18,307 nucleotides of DNA from JBEEMU01 sp043778315. Its GTDB lineage: Bacteria > Bacteroidota > Bacteroidia > Chitinophagales > Saprospiraceae. Positions 1 through 7,509 of this stretch are shown here, in pieces. The stretch spans positions 1-18,307 of the forward strand of contig JAYWGJ010000337.1 in NCBI GenBank assembly GCA_043778315.1, written 5' to 3'. The notes under the pieces were generated by a model. That model ran no database searches. It had not been told where the DNA came from and saw only the letters and a program-made list of their open reading frames with translations. A program made the translations under genes and the position numbers. The stretch's first letter is position 1, and each line of letters opens with the position of its first letter.

Positions 1-351
1 TACCGCGAACTGCACGAATTTAACCGCTATCAAACGATAGTAGAAAGAGCGGTGACGGAGGCAAAAGAACAAAAAATGGCAACGATTTGGTCGCGACTGC
101 CGCGACAAGAGGGCGTTTATTTGCGCAGCCGCGACGAAGCGGAACTGATACGCGAAGACCTCAAAACAATCCGTATGCAGGTGCGCGAACAGTACGGCGA
201 GTCGGTAGCGGGCTTGATTTTGAGCGCGAATCAGTCGGACGACATCGCACGCGGCAAACCGTTAGCTTCGCTGCGCCCGTTTGCGTTGCCGTTGGTATTA
301 AAAATTGCCGAAGAGCTAAAAATTGATTTTAAAAAATACGGTTTAGTGTAG
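1..351 (+). CDS. C-terminal part of an unrecognised protein (5' end outside window)
   Basis: The frame is open from base 1 and ends at a TAG at 349-351, so about 116 C-terminal residues are visible and the start lies upstream. The first ATG/GTG-type start inside the window (a GTG at 52) is unlikely to be the true one, because coding-like sequence continues to the window edge. The visible part is charged and probably mostly helical (RELHEFNRYQTIVERAV, then LIREDLKTIRMQVREQYG) and ends in KIDFKKYGLV. I recognise no family. The charged helical tail is faintly like the C-termini of Rpn/PDDEXK-type proteins, one of which seems to start at the other end of the window, but this is weak. Base composition matches the host-like genes rather than the AT-rich acetyltransferase gene that follows 31 bases later. 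Confidence 0.6.
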   Translation, partial: YRELHEFNRYQTIVERAVTEAKEQKMATIWSRLPRQEGVYLRSRDEAELIREDLKTIRMQVREQYGESVAGLILSANQSDDIARGKPLASLRPFALPLVLKIAEELKIDFKKYGLV

Positions 352-382
352 TAATATCAACCGAGAAAACTCACAAAGAGAA

Positions 383-865
383 ATGATGGAAGTTCTAAAA
401 ATCATAGAAACAATTGAACTGAAAGAGCAAGTAAAAAAACAAGTATTTGAATTATGGAATGCAGAATATCCTCAAAAACTTTCTTACGATAGTTTAGCTG
501 AATTTGATGCCTATTTACTAAAACTCTCCAACCCGACAAATTATTTATTGATTAATGATAATCGATTGATATTAGGTTGGGCTTTTACATTTGACAGAGA
601 AAATGAAAAATGGTTTGCTATTATTTTGAGCCAAATAATTCAAGGAAGAGGATTTGGTAAAAAGTTACTTGACGAACTTAAACAAACAGCACCTATTTTG
701 AATGGTTGGGTTATAGACCATAATAATGATAAAAAACAGAACGGAGAACTTTATATAAGTCCATTAAAATTTTATGAAAAATGTGGTTTTGAAATACTTA
801 TGCAAGATAGACTCGAGTTAGACAAAATTTCAGCCGTAAAAATAAGATGGACAAATAATAAATAA
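383..865 (+). CDS. GNAT family N-acetyltransferase
   Basis: This 160-aa protein has the length of a single GNAT domain and should transfer an acetyl group from acetyl-CoA to an unknown small molecule or protein amine. The acetyl-CoA pyrophosphate loop is visible as IIQGRGFGKKLL (about residues 85-96, Q/RxxGxG/A motif). Motif B appears as SPLKFYEKCGFEI (126-138), with the Tyr and Gly-Phe typical of the fold's last strands. It starts at the first of two adjacent ATGs, behind an AAGAGA stretch that could act as a ribosome site. The gene is clearly AT-richer than the fragment upstream and lipB downstream, which suggests recent acquisition. It ends only 2 bases before the lipB start, so it may be co-transcribed with lipB. 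The substrate cannot be told from the sequence. Confidence 0.85.
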   Translation: MMEVLKIIETIELKEQVKKQVFELWNAEYPQKLSYDSLAEFDAYLLKLSNPTNYLLINDNRLILGWAFTFDRENEKWFAIILSQIIQGRGFGKKLLDELKQTAPILNGWVIDHNNDKKQNGELYISPLKFYEKCGFEILMQDRLELDKISAVKIRWTNNK

Positions 866-867
866 GC

Positions 868-1575
868 ATGCAAAAAGTTATCTTAGAAGACTTGGGGCGC
901 GTCGATTTCAAAACAGCGTGGGACTATCAATATGAATTGCAACGCGCCATTATTGCACAAAAAAATGAGCGCCGCGACGACCCCGAATATGCCGCGCCCT
1001 TGCTGCCGCACCGCTTTCTTTTTTGCGAACACACGCCTGTATATACGCTCGGCAAAGCGGGAAAAATAGCGCATTTATTGCTTTCGGAGACGGAGTTGCA
1101 AAGCAAAAATATTGATTTTTACCCGATAAATAGAGGCGGCGACATCACTTTCCACGGCATCGGGCAAGTGGTGGGTTATCCGATATTTGACCTCGACCGC
1201 TTGTTTACCGACATCGGTAAATACGTCCGCTACCTAGAAGAGGCGGCTATTCGCGTCTGCGCCGACTACGGCATAGTAGCGCAGCGTAGCGACGGTGAGT
1301 CGGGTGCGTGGCTCTGCAACGCGGACGGGACGCGCTGGCGAAAAATATGCGCCGTCGGTATTCACCTTAGCCGTTGGGTGACGATGCACGGCTTTGCTTT
1401 TAATGTGAACACCGACCTCCGTTATTACGACCACATCGTGCCGTGCGGCATCGCCGATAAAGGCGTAACTTCGCTGCAAGCGGAACTCGGCAGAATAGTA
1501 CCCGAAGCGGAGGTAAAAGCTAAAATTTTGCGCGAATTTAGTAATTTATTCGAAATTGATTTTATTGTATCATAA
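868..1575 (+). CDS. lipB: Octanoyl-[acyl-carrier-protein]:protein N-octanoyltransferase LipB
   Basis: LipB moves octanoate from octanoyl-ACP to a lysine of lipoyl domains (pyruvate and 2-oxoglutarate dehydrogenases, glycine cleavage H protein) as the first step of endogenous lipoate synthesis in the cytoplasm. The 235-aa sequence carries the family signature RGGDITFHGIGQ (89-100) followed by GYPIFDL. The conserved lysine is in RKICAVGIHLSRW (K159) and the acyl-enzyme cysteine in HIVPCGI (C193). MHGFAFNVNTDL, typical of the family, lies between them. Length is normal. The start is an ATG 2 bases after the acetyltransferase stop and has no strong Shine-Dalgarno. The 3' end runs almost into the ABC permease gene, whose likely ATG is 4 bases after this stop. 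The lipoate synthase gene (lipA) is not in the window. Confidence 0.95.
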   Translation: MQKVILEDLGRVDFKTAWDYQYELQRAIIAQKNERRDDPEYAAPLLPHRFLFCEHTPVYTLGKAGKIAHLLLSETELQSKNIDFYPINRGGDITFHGIGQVVGYPIFDLDRLFTDIGKYVRYLEEAAIRVCADYGIVAQRSDGESGAWLCNADGTRWRKICAVGIHLSRWVTMHGFAFNVNTDLRYYDHIVPCGIADKGVTSLQAELGRIVPEAEVKAKILREFSNLFEIDFIVS

Positions 1576-1579
1576 AAAA

Positions 1580-2806
1580 ATGTCTCTACTTTACCTTAGT
1601 TGGAAAAACTGCTTCGCTAAGCCGCTCACCTTTTTGCTGACGTGGGTTTTGCTCTCGCTCGGCGTAGGATTAATGGTGTTTTTATGCTTAATAAATTATC
1701 ATTTAGAACAACAATTTGACCGCAATTTGGCGGGTATCGACCTCGTAGTAGGCGCGAAAGGCAGCCCGTTGCAGCTTATTTTGTCGGGTATTTATCATAT
1801 TGACAACCCTACGGGCAATATCAAATTGCGCGATGCCGCTTTTTTGATGCGCAACCCGAATATCGCGCAAACGATACCGCAGGCACTCGGCGACAGCTAC
1901 GAAGGTTTCCGCATTTGCGGCACTAATCATGCTTACGCGAAACTCTATAAAACGCGGTTGCAAAAAGAGTCGAAGCTCTGGGATAAGGATTTTGAGGTGA
2001 CGATAGGCAGCACGGTTGCCGCGCAAGGCGGCTTAAAAGTGGGCAGCGAATTGGTGAGTTCGCACGGCTTGACGCTCGAGGACGAAAACAAACACGCCGA
2101 ACACCCCTATAAAGTGGTCGGTATTTTCGAGCCGAACGGCAGCGTGATTGACCAAATCATACTCACCTCCATATCGAGTGTATGGCAAATGCACCAACAC
2201 AACGAAGCACCGAAAGGCGCGCCACACACCGATAGCCTGCAAACCGCCGACGACCTCGACCGCGAAATAACAAGTCTTTTGGTGTTTTACAAAGACAAAA
2301 CGTCGCTTACCGCGCTCAATCTGCCGCGCATTATCAATCAAAATACGCCGTTGCAAGCGGGTTCGCCCGTCATGGAAACGCACCGATTATACGATTTGGT
2401 GGGCAACGGAACACTGCTTTTGCGCTGGATTTCGTACTTGATAGCGGCAGTATCGGCGTTGAGCGTATTCATCGCGCTGCTCGGCGCGCTACACGACCGC
2501 CGCTACGAACTCGCGCTGATGCGCACGATGGGCGCGTCGCGCCGAACGCTTTTTACGGGCGTTTTGCTCGAAGGTTTTATCATCGCTGTATTAGGAACGA
2601 TTGGCGGGTTTGTATTAGGACACGGAGGCGCGCAAATAGCAGGTTATTTTATACAAAAAACATGGCATTATAGTTTAAACGGGACTGTTTTCTTGAAAAT
2701 GGAGGCTTATATTGCCGTTTTTGCCTTGCTGCTTGGTGTAGTAGCCGCGTTTATTCCTGCCGTGAAAGCGGCGCGAACTGATGTGATTGCGAACTTGAAA
2801 CGGTAG
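1580..2806 (+). CDS. ABC transporter permease, MacB/FtsX (LolC-like) type
   Basis: This inner-membrane permease has the MacB/FtsX layout. There is one N-terminal membrane segment (TFLLTWVLLSLGVGLMVFLC), then a large periplasmic MacB_PCD-like domain starting IDLVVGAKGSPLQLILS. Three C-terminal membrane segments follow, around LLRWISYLIAAVSALSVFIALLGAL, LLEGFIIAVLGTIGGFVLG and YIAVFALLLGVVAAFIPA. The cytoplasmic signature RRYELALMRTMGASRRTLF between the first two C-terminal segments is diagnostic for FtsX permeases. I use the ATG at 1580 (408 aa). An in-frame TTG at 1556 would overlap lipB by 20 bases and adds nothing conserved. Such permeases act as dimers with an ATPase that moves lipids, lipoproteins or peptides by a mechanotransmission mechanism. 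No ATPase gene is next to it here, so it must be encoded elsewhere. Substrate unknown. Confidence 0.88.
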   Translation: MSLLYLSWKNCFAKPLTFLLTWVLLSLGVGLMVFLCLINYHLEQQFDRNLAGIDLVVGAKGSPLQLILSGIYHIDNPTGNIKLRDAAFLMRNPNIAQTIPQALGDSYEGFRICGTNHAYAKLYKTRLQKESKLWDKDFEVTIGSTVAAQGGLKVGSELVSSHGLTLEDENKHAEHPYKVVGIFEPNGSVIDQIILTSISSVWQMHQHNEAPKGAPHTDSLQTADDLDREITSLLVFYKDKTSLTALNLPRIINQNTPLQAGSPVMETHRLYDLVGNGTLLLRWISYLIAAVSALSVFIALLGALHDRRYELALMRTMGASRRTLFTGVLLEGFIIAVLGTIGGFVLGHGGAQIAGYFIQKTWHYSLNGTVFLKMEAYIAVFALLLGVVAAFIPAVKAARTDVIANLKR

Positions 2807-2831
2807 ATTTGGGGTAATTTATTGTAATTTA

Positions 2832-4088
2832 TTACTTTATTACTTCGTCTTTAAAACTCAATTTTTTTAAGGTTGGAGCTTTATAATAAGCAACCGCGAC
2901 CACTAAAAGCGTCATCGCGCCGCCAAAAATAACAGACGGAACGGTACCTAAAAGTGCTGCCGCCGCACCCGACTCAAACGCACCAATTTCGTTCGAGGAG
3001 CCAATAAACATACTATTGACCGCCGAAACGCGCCCGCGCATATCGTCGGGCGTGTATAATTGCATGATAGTAGTGCGGATAACAACCGAAATACTATCAA
3101 ATAATCCTATCATAAACAGCGCGACAAGCGATAGGTAAAAATTAGCCGATACCGCAAAAACTATCGTCGCCAAGCCAAAACCCGCTACCGCCCAAAGCAG
3201 GTTGCGACCCGCGTACTGCATCGGCGGTTGATACGCCAATACGAACGCCATAATTCCCGCACCGACAGCAGGTGCAGCGCGCAAAAGACCTAAGCCTTCC
3301 GCGCCAACGTGCAGTATATCCTTAGCAAAAACAGGCAGCAAAGCGACCGCGCCGCCAAACAAAACAGCGAACAAATCCAACGAAATAGCGGACAAAATAA
3401 TGGGCTGGTGCCGCACATACGTCAGTCCTTCGCTGATGCTTTGCCATATCGTGATGTCCGCGCTTTTGGGTGGCGGAAGTGGTCTGTTTTTTATAAATAA
3501 TAAAGCTATAAACGCAATGATAACAAGGCTTGCGGCTGTGCTATACGCCGCAACCGCACCCGCAAAACCGTAGAGCAAACCGCCGATAGCTGGACCCGAA
3601 ATCGCGCCGAATTGCCAAATGGTGCTGTTCCAAGACGACGAATTGATGTACGCTTCTTTGGGTACTAACTGCGTCATTAGCGCAAAGCTCGATGGCGAAG
3701 CAAAACCGCGCGCCAATCCGTTCAAAAATACCGCTATATAAATAGGGAAAACGCCCAAAACGGGTAGTATTTCGGCTTGCTTGTACGCAAATAAAAATAA
3801 TATACTCACGCTAATCAACATCAAAATATAACAATATTGCACGATGCGCCGCCGATTGTAGTGGTCGGCGACGTAGCCCGCAAATAGCGAAACGCTGAGG
3901 GCAGGCACGGCTTCTATCAAACCTACCAAACCGAGCGAAAAAACGTCGTTCGTGAGTTCGTACAACTGCCACCCGACAACCACCGATTGTATTTGTACAT
4001 AAATGGTAATCAGGAGTTTGGCGGTGACGTACCATCTAAATTCGGGTTGCCGCAAGGCAATGTATGGGTCGTGTTTGGGGTCTGACAT
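2832..4088 (-). CDS. MFS transporter, EntS-like exporter family
   Basis: This 418-aa protein has about 12 hydrophobic segments and the cytoplasmic loop motif VADHYNRRRIVQYCYI of the major facilitator superfamily after the second segment. The opening (IALRQPEFRWYVTAKLLITI) and phrases such as LARGFASPSSFALMTQLVP, SSWNSTIWQFGAISGPAIGG and MRGRVSAVNSMFIGSSNEIGAFESG match the EntS/DUF894-like branch, proton-driven exporters of siderophores or other small molecules. It is convergent with the ABC permease gene, separated by 25 bases in which I see no good terminator. Upstream on its strand lie REP-like palindromes. A weak -7-like TATCTTTA (plus coordinates 4204-4211) is the only promoter candidate I see. 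Substrate cannot be assigned. Confidence 0.88.
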   Translation of the reverse strand: MSDPKHDPYIALRQPEFRWYVTAKLLITIYVQIQSVVVGWQLYELTNDVFSLGLVGLIEAVPALSVSLFAGYVADHYNRRRIVQYCYILMLISVSILFLFAYKQAEILPVLGVFPIYIAVFLNGLARGFASPSSFALMTQLVPKEAYINSSSWNSTIWQFGAISGPAIGGLLYGFAGAVAAYSTAASLVIIAFIALLFIKNRPLPPPKSADITIWQSISEGLTYVRHQPIILSAISLDLFAVLFGGAVALLPVFAKDILHVGAEGLGLLRAAPAVGAGIMAFVLAYQPPMQYAGRNLLWAVAGFGLATIVFAVSANFYLSLVALFMIGLFDSISVVIRTTIMQLYTPDDMRGRVSAVNSMFIGSSNEIGAFESGAAAALLGTVPSVIFGGAMTLLVVAVAYYKAPTLKKLSFKDEVIK

Positions 4089-4108
4089 TTTTTGTTTTTG
4101 AGAATGTG

Positions 4109-4129
4109 CGACGAAACGCTGTTTCGTCG
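4109..4129. repeat. REP-like palindrome, copy 1
   Basis: A perfect 21-base palindrome with arms CGACGAAAC and GTTTCGTCG around the 3-base loop GCT. It lies about 20 bases upstream of the MFS gene start. It shares the core GAAACGCTGTTTC with the copies further right, seen there on the other strand, so this copy is in the opposite orientation. Confidence 0.75.
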
Positions 4130-4150
4130 TGGAAAAGAAAGAGCAGCGTT

Positions 4151-4167
4151 AAAAAAAGGCTTTTTTT
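4151..4167. repeat. A7G/CT7 inverted repeat
   Basis: Seven A then G, one G, then C and seven T form a 17-base self-complementary stretch. In either direction the right arm is a T-run, but the stem is almost all A-T, so it would be a poor terminator. It lies between REP-like copies 1 and 2. Function unknown. Confidence 0.4.
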
Positions 4168-4233
4168 CGTGGTATTTATTTTAGATGGTGTAAAATTAAT
4201 GTGTAAAGATAGTCAAAATTTTAATACAAGTAG

Positions 4234-4256
4234 AGCGAAACGCCGTTTCGTCGTGT
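4234..4256. repeat. REP-like palindrome, copy 2 (imperfect)
   Basis: CGAAAC-GCC-GTTTCG lies at the centre, with outer arms GAG and TCGTC that no longer pair fully. The right flank TCGTCGTG matches that of copy 1, so the orientation is the same. It is a diverged member of the same family. Confidence 0.6.
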
Positions 4257-4261
4257 AGAAT

Positions 4262-4316
4262 ATATCAACGAAACAGCGTTTCGTTGCACTTATCAACGAA
4301 ACAGCGTTTCGTTGCA
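4262..4316. repeat. Tandem pair of REP-like palindromes (copies 3 and 4)
   Basis: Two identical 21-base palindromes (4266-4286 and 4294-4314), arms CAACGAAAC and GTTTCGTTG around the loop AGC, repeat with a 28-base period (TATCAACG...GTTGCAC). Compared with copy 1, both arms changed together (CGACG to CAACG on the left, CGTCG to CGTTG on the right). Pairing is therefore kept, which points to selection for the hairpin or to spread as a REP/BIME-type element. The array ends 7 bases before the 55-base direct repeat. Confidence 0.75.
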
Positions 4317-4320
4317 CATC

Positions 4321-4375
4321 GCAAACAAAAAGCACTTACACATTTTTAAATGCGTAAGTGCTGGATTGTTAAGTG
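4321..4375. repeat. 55-bp direct repeat, left copy (putative att site)
   Basis: This 55-base stretch is repeated at 12346-12400 in the same orientation with two differences by eye (T/C at the sixteenth base and G/T at the thirty-eighth). It begins GCAAACAAAAAGCAC and ends ATTGTTAAGTG. Similarity stops sharply on the right, at the point where the other copy enters the tRNA acceptor stem. The two copies bracket the seven-gene island exactly, with no host-type gene between them. They are 8025 bases apart, start to start. This fits a duplicated attachment site. The alternative is that the organism simply reuses this terminator hairpin at several loci. Confidence 0.75.
4326..4362 (-). terminator. 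Hairpin terminator (minus strand), left copy
   Basis: Read on the minus strand, a hairpin with arms AGCACTTAC and GTAAGTGCT (nine perfect pairs, one mismatch, then CATTT/AAATG) is followed directly by a T-rich tail. This is the form of a Rho-independent terminator. It sits 426 bases downstream of the last island gene and would stop island transcription before the MFS gene. Confidence 0.65.
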
Positions 4376-4787
4376 CGTGCCAAAAATAAAACTGAAGCGA
4401 GTATCGGTATTTATATGTGCAGTTGGCGTATGGTTTGTAATATACTAATAAAAGAAAAAATGATGAAATCATATACTTATTAGCTAATACAGAAACCTAT
4501 AAGGTTTTTAAAATCTTATATATCTAATTATCAATTACTTACACAATATTTTTAGTATAATATATGTAGCCAATTAATATATAACTCTATAACGATTGTC
4601 AAAAATCGTTAGGTCGCTTTTGTTTCATTTTACTCTACTTATCTCTGTATCTATATACGTAATTTTCTGCAATTTGTTAATATCGGACATAGGTGTTTTT
4701 TTTGGTGCGAATTTGAAGGGGGAAAGGGGTTACTAAATAAAAAATACCCCTACACCTGTTATAATAAGCGAGAGTGAAAGGCTGATG
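4376..4787. other. AT-rich non-coding stretch at the 3' end of the island
   Basis: I find no convincing reading frame here. The stretch is very AT-rich and holds several small inverted repeats: ATAAGGTTTT with AAAATCTTAT (4499-4519), AACGATT with AATCGTT (4591-4610), and AGGGGT with ACCCCT (4725-4751). On the minus strand, just after the last island gene, the third of these encloses a T-run in its loop. It could form a weak 3' structure but is not a standard terminator. I see no tRNA, CRISPR or integrase remnant. Confidence 0.5.
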
Positions 4788-5288
4788 CTATAACTCTTCC
4801 AAATAATCGACAAAAGCGTAATCGCTATTGATAAAATAGTACTTATCTTCGTCTATCTTTGCTTGAATACGGTCAAACCCTCCGTTTGCATACTCTTCAA
4901 GTAAGGTTTGAAGGTCGGTTATTTTTTGCTTTACTTCGTCTTCCGATATTTTTTCCAATTCATAAAGGTCGGTATCTGTTTTTTCTAATAACGCCATAAA
5001 AAGAAAATTAACAAGGTCGGACGCTGTCCATTTTTGCGGCTTCCACTCTTTTATTGGCATAAATGTAAGTGTTTTGCCGTTATCGGGCAAAGGTACACGA
5101 TTATTTGTACGCATACCCAAAAAAGCTGCATATAAGTAAAATTCGTACACCGTTGAAAAAAATTTACCTGTACGGGTTTTTACTTCGTCACTACTGCTTT
5201 GAATTGTAGCGTAGTAATCGATTAATCCGCGATGCTGTTCGGTGTAACGCGGGTTTTTATCCTTAAAAGATTCTAAAATTTCTTTCAT
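4788..5288 (-). CDS. Uncharacterised 166-aa protein, last gene of the accessory island
   Basis: The family is not recognised with confidence. It is a soluble 166-aa protein without signal peptide or membrane segment. The middle has a conserved-looking hydrophobic patch (FYLYAAFLGMRTNNRVPL, about 51-68), then TASDLVNFLFMALLEKTDTDLYELEKI, and a helical acidic C-terminus ending DYAFVDYLEEL. The start overlaps the SMC-like gene's stop by four bases (ATGA), so translation is probably coupled and the two proteins may work in one complex. Small partners of similar size accompany SMC-like ATPases in several defence systems (for example the small subunit in Lamassu) and DndE in Dnd systems. I cannot claim homology to either. 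It is the last gene before the AT-rich region and the downstream repeat. Confidence 0.8.
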   Translation of the reverse strand: MKEILESFKDKNPRYTEQHRGLIDYYATIQSSSDEVKTRTGKFFSTVYEFYLYAAFLGMRTNNRVPLPDNGKTLTFMPIKEWKPQKWTASDLVNFLFMALLEKTDTDLYELEKISEDEVKQKITDLQTLLEEYANGGFDRIQAKIDEDKYYFINSDYAFVDYLEEL

Positions 5289-7477
5289 TTCAGTTTTTTT
5301 ATACTAATGTTAAGCGTATTGCGGTTTGCACGCTCTTCTTCGGCTATATTAGGCTCAATAAGCGTGAGACTACCTAATTTGTCACCTAATTCATTGATAA
5401 TTCGGGTGCGTAAACCTTCATTTAGTAGTTCTTTACTCGTGATAATGCTCTGACCGTAAACCTCTGCTGTTGTCCTGCAAAAACCAATGATGTAGTTATC
5501 ACTAAACTTCGAGACGGGAGAGTCGGAAATAAATGTGTACAGATTAGCGGAGTCGCTACTCTTTTTGGCAGAAATAATCGCCATAATAACAGCTAATTTG
5601 ATTAAAATAATATTAGAGTCATTCGGCGAAGATATATCATAGCCGTTATCATCTACGTTTTTAGGCATATAGGTTTTACCCGTTTTTACTAATACAATCT
5701 TACCGCTTATCGCTCTATTTTCGGCAGTCATTCTCGAAAAATGTTTATTCGATTCCGCTTCTAAACGTTCAATCAAACTTAAAAAAACACGCTCCCGAGT
5801 ATTATCTACAATATTTTTAAAGTGCTGCATCAAATTTTTGCGCGTTTCTTTTTCCAAAATTTCGGGCGTATTTTTATGTGTTACCAATCCTTTTAGTTTT
5901 TCCTCTGTCGCGATTTTTGCGTTTGTTTCTCTTTCTATTATTCTTTTATAATTATTTTCTTGGCTCGTGTATTTGGTTTTGTCTGCTGTATTATTTCTGT
6001 ATTCTGTCTTGATATTGTAAGACTCTCCTTCTTGAATACCGCTTCTGCTTATTAATCGTTCCTGCTCTTGTTGTAGTTCGCCTAATTTCAACTTTTTGGT
6101 ATCTATTACTTCTTTTAGCTCCTTTATGTCTTTACGATAGCGATTTATTCCGCTATCTACGTTCAAAATATCACGCTTCATAAAGCCAGCATGACTTGCC
6201 AACTCGGTATAATTTTTAGAAAAGTCGTAGTGTTTTACTTCGTCTTGCACAAGCTCCTCAACTTTTTGGTCTTCCTGTAATTTGCTTTGAATTGTCTGCC
6301 ATGCTTCCGACCCTTCTTTTGCTTCCCTGCCGCAAAGGTAACATCGTTGCTTTTCCAACATTTCCGTTAAATAAGGTGTAGTAGGTATATTTTTAGGCAG
6401 AAATGATGCTTTTTTAAAAGCATCAATTTTTTCATTTGCTAGTTTTGCGGCTTGCTTTTCAACCTTTTCGGCTTGTTTTTTATCATTATAGTGTTTCATT
6501 CTTTTTTCAAAATCGTCAGCAACATTATCAAAGCCCATTAAAAGCCATTTTTCGCTAAATAGGCGGACCTGAAAATCTAATTTTTTCTTTTCCAAATCGC
6601 CTTCCAGTTTTTTAATTTCTTTCGCACAACTATCAATTTTGTCTTTTAAATTATTGATTTTAGTAGCATCTTCGTGCTTATCTATCAATGTATTCATTGC
6701 TTCGTCGACGCGTGCTAATTCGGCTTGTGCGTTTTCTAAATCTTTTTGCGCTCTACTTATTTTTTCTTCTGCTTGTTTTTTCAAGCATTCTTGTTCTTCC
6801 GATTTATTTTTATCCGATGAAAAACGTTTTTGCGTACCCTGATAATCATCTTCTGCAGCTTTAAGGGCTGTTGCCGCAATTGCTTTATAAATATCAAATT
6901 CCTTAATATTTGATAAAATATTAATCGCCTCTATTAACGTTTCACTTTTTTTAAAATCAATTAAACTATCAACTTGCTCTCCTTGAAACCACATGTAAGG
7001 CTTAACATTTTCGGGCATTAGCCTATCTAATATTCTATCATAATCTGTATCTTTAACAGGTTTGAAATTGATTATATCAAATTCTTCAATATATAATTCG
7101 CTCTTAAAGTCGCCCTTCCATTCGTTTTCACCTATCTTTTTAGCCTTAAAAGAACGAATGATTTTATACTCAACAGGCGTTCCCTGCTTCGTCGTCTCGA
7201 CGGTCATCTGAACACATGCCTCTACTGATTCATCGATAGCACATTCGTTTTTCGCCCTATCAGCAATTAAGGCATGACCTACTGTTTTTGTCGCCGTAAA
7301 TTCACGTCTGATAGAATCGAAAACTTTATCGTACCGAAGCCAATAAAAAGCATCGTAGATTTTTGATTTTCCTGCACCATTATCGCCTATAATGATATTC
7401 AACCCTTTGTTAAAGGTTAGTTCATTTTCGCCCGAATAGCATTGAAAGTTATTTAAAACAAGTGATTTGATAAACAT
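5285..7477 (-). CDS. SMC/Rad50-like AAA family ATPase with CxxC hook
   Basis: This 730-aa protein resembles RecF/SbcC/DndD-type ATPases. The N-terminal ATPase half has MFIKSLVLNNFQCYSGENELTF and a Walker A GDNGAGKS (31-38). A conserved-looking patch YMWFQGEQVDSLIDF lies near 161-175. A long coiled coil runs from about 205 to 345 and from 440 to 555, split by a possible zinc-hook apex with C379-Y-L-C382. The C-terminal half has the Walker B-like strand LYTFISDSP (646-654). The usual LSGGQ-type signature is not recognisable and its place is taken by ISSPNDSNIILIKLA. The lack of a membrane segment suggests a DNA-bound cytoplasmic protein, probably dimeric. It follows the 67-aa gene by 32 bases and overlaps the 166-aa gene. 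By context it is the motor or DNA-sensing part of a defence or DNA-modification system. Confidence 0.88.
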   Translation of the reverse strand: MFIKSLVLNNFQCYSGENELTFNKGLNIIIGDNGAGKSKIYDAFYWLRYDKVFDSIRREFTATKTVGHALIADRAKNECAIDESVEACVQMTVETTKQGTPVEYKIIRSFKAKKIGENEWKGDFKSELYIEEFDIINFKPVKDTDYDRILDRLMPENVKPYMWFQGEQVDSLIDFKKSETLIEAINILSNIKEFDIYKAIAATALKAAEDDYQGTQKRFSSDKNKSEEQECLKKQAEEKISRAQKDLENAQAELARVDEAMNTLIDKHEDATKINNLKDKIDSCAKEIKKLEGDLEKKKLDFQVRLFSEKWLLMGFDNVADDFEKRMKHYNDKKQAEKVEKQAAKLANEKIDAFKKASFLPKNIPTTPYLTEMLEKQRCYLCGREAKEGSEAWQTIQSKLQEDQKVEELVQDEVKHYDFSKNYTELASHAGFMKRDILNVDSGINRYRKDIKELKEVIDTKKLKLGELQQEQERLISRSGIQEGESYNIKTEYRNNTADKTKYTSQENNYKRIIERETNAKIATEEKLKGLVTHKNTPEILEKETRKNLMQHFKNIVDNTRERVFLSLIERLEAESNKHFSRMTAENRAISGKIVLVKTGKTYMPKNVDDNGYDISSPNDSNIILIKLAVIMAIISAKKSSDSANLYTFISDSPVSKFSDNYIIGFCRTTAEVYGQSIITSKELLNEGLRTRIINELGDKLGSLTLIEPNIAEEERANRNTLNISIKKLK

Positions 7478-7509
7478 AATAATATTTTATTGTTCGGTGT
7501 AGAGATTAT

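Noticed and set aside
1556..1579. Longer permease start at TTG 1556
   Set aside because: It overlaps the lipB end by 20 bases and adds eight residues without family support. The ATG at 1580 gives a normal FtsX-type N-terminus.
2807..2834. GTAATTTATT tandem 10-mer between the convergent permease and MFS genes as a bidirectional terminator
   Set aside because: It is AT-only with at most a weak five-pair stem. It is more likely a chance duplication.
4064..4258. 64-aa plus-strand frame across the MFS start and REP-like palindromes
   Set aside because: It runs through inverted repeats and overlaps the MFS gene. The translation has no recognisable features.
4262..4316. Tandem palindromes as a short CRISPR array
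   Set aside because: There are only two exact units with a 28-base period and 7-base gaps, no variable spacers of normal length, and no cas genes.
4725..4751. AGGGGT/ACCCCT hairpin as the terminator of the island operon
   Set aside because: The T-run is in the loop and not after the stem when read on the minus strand. The hairpin in the 55-base repeat is a better terminator.
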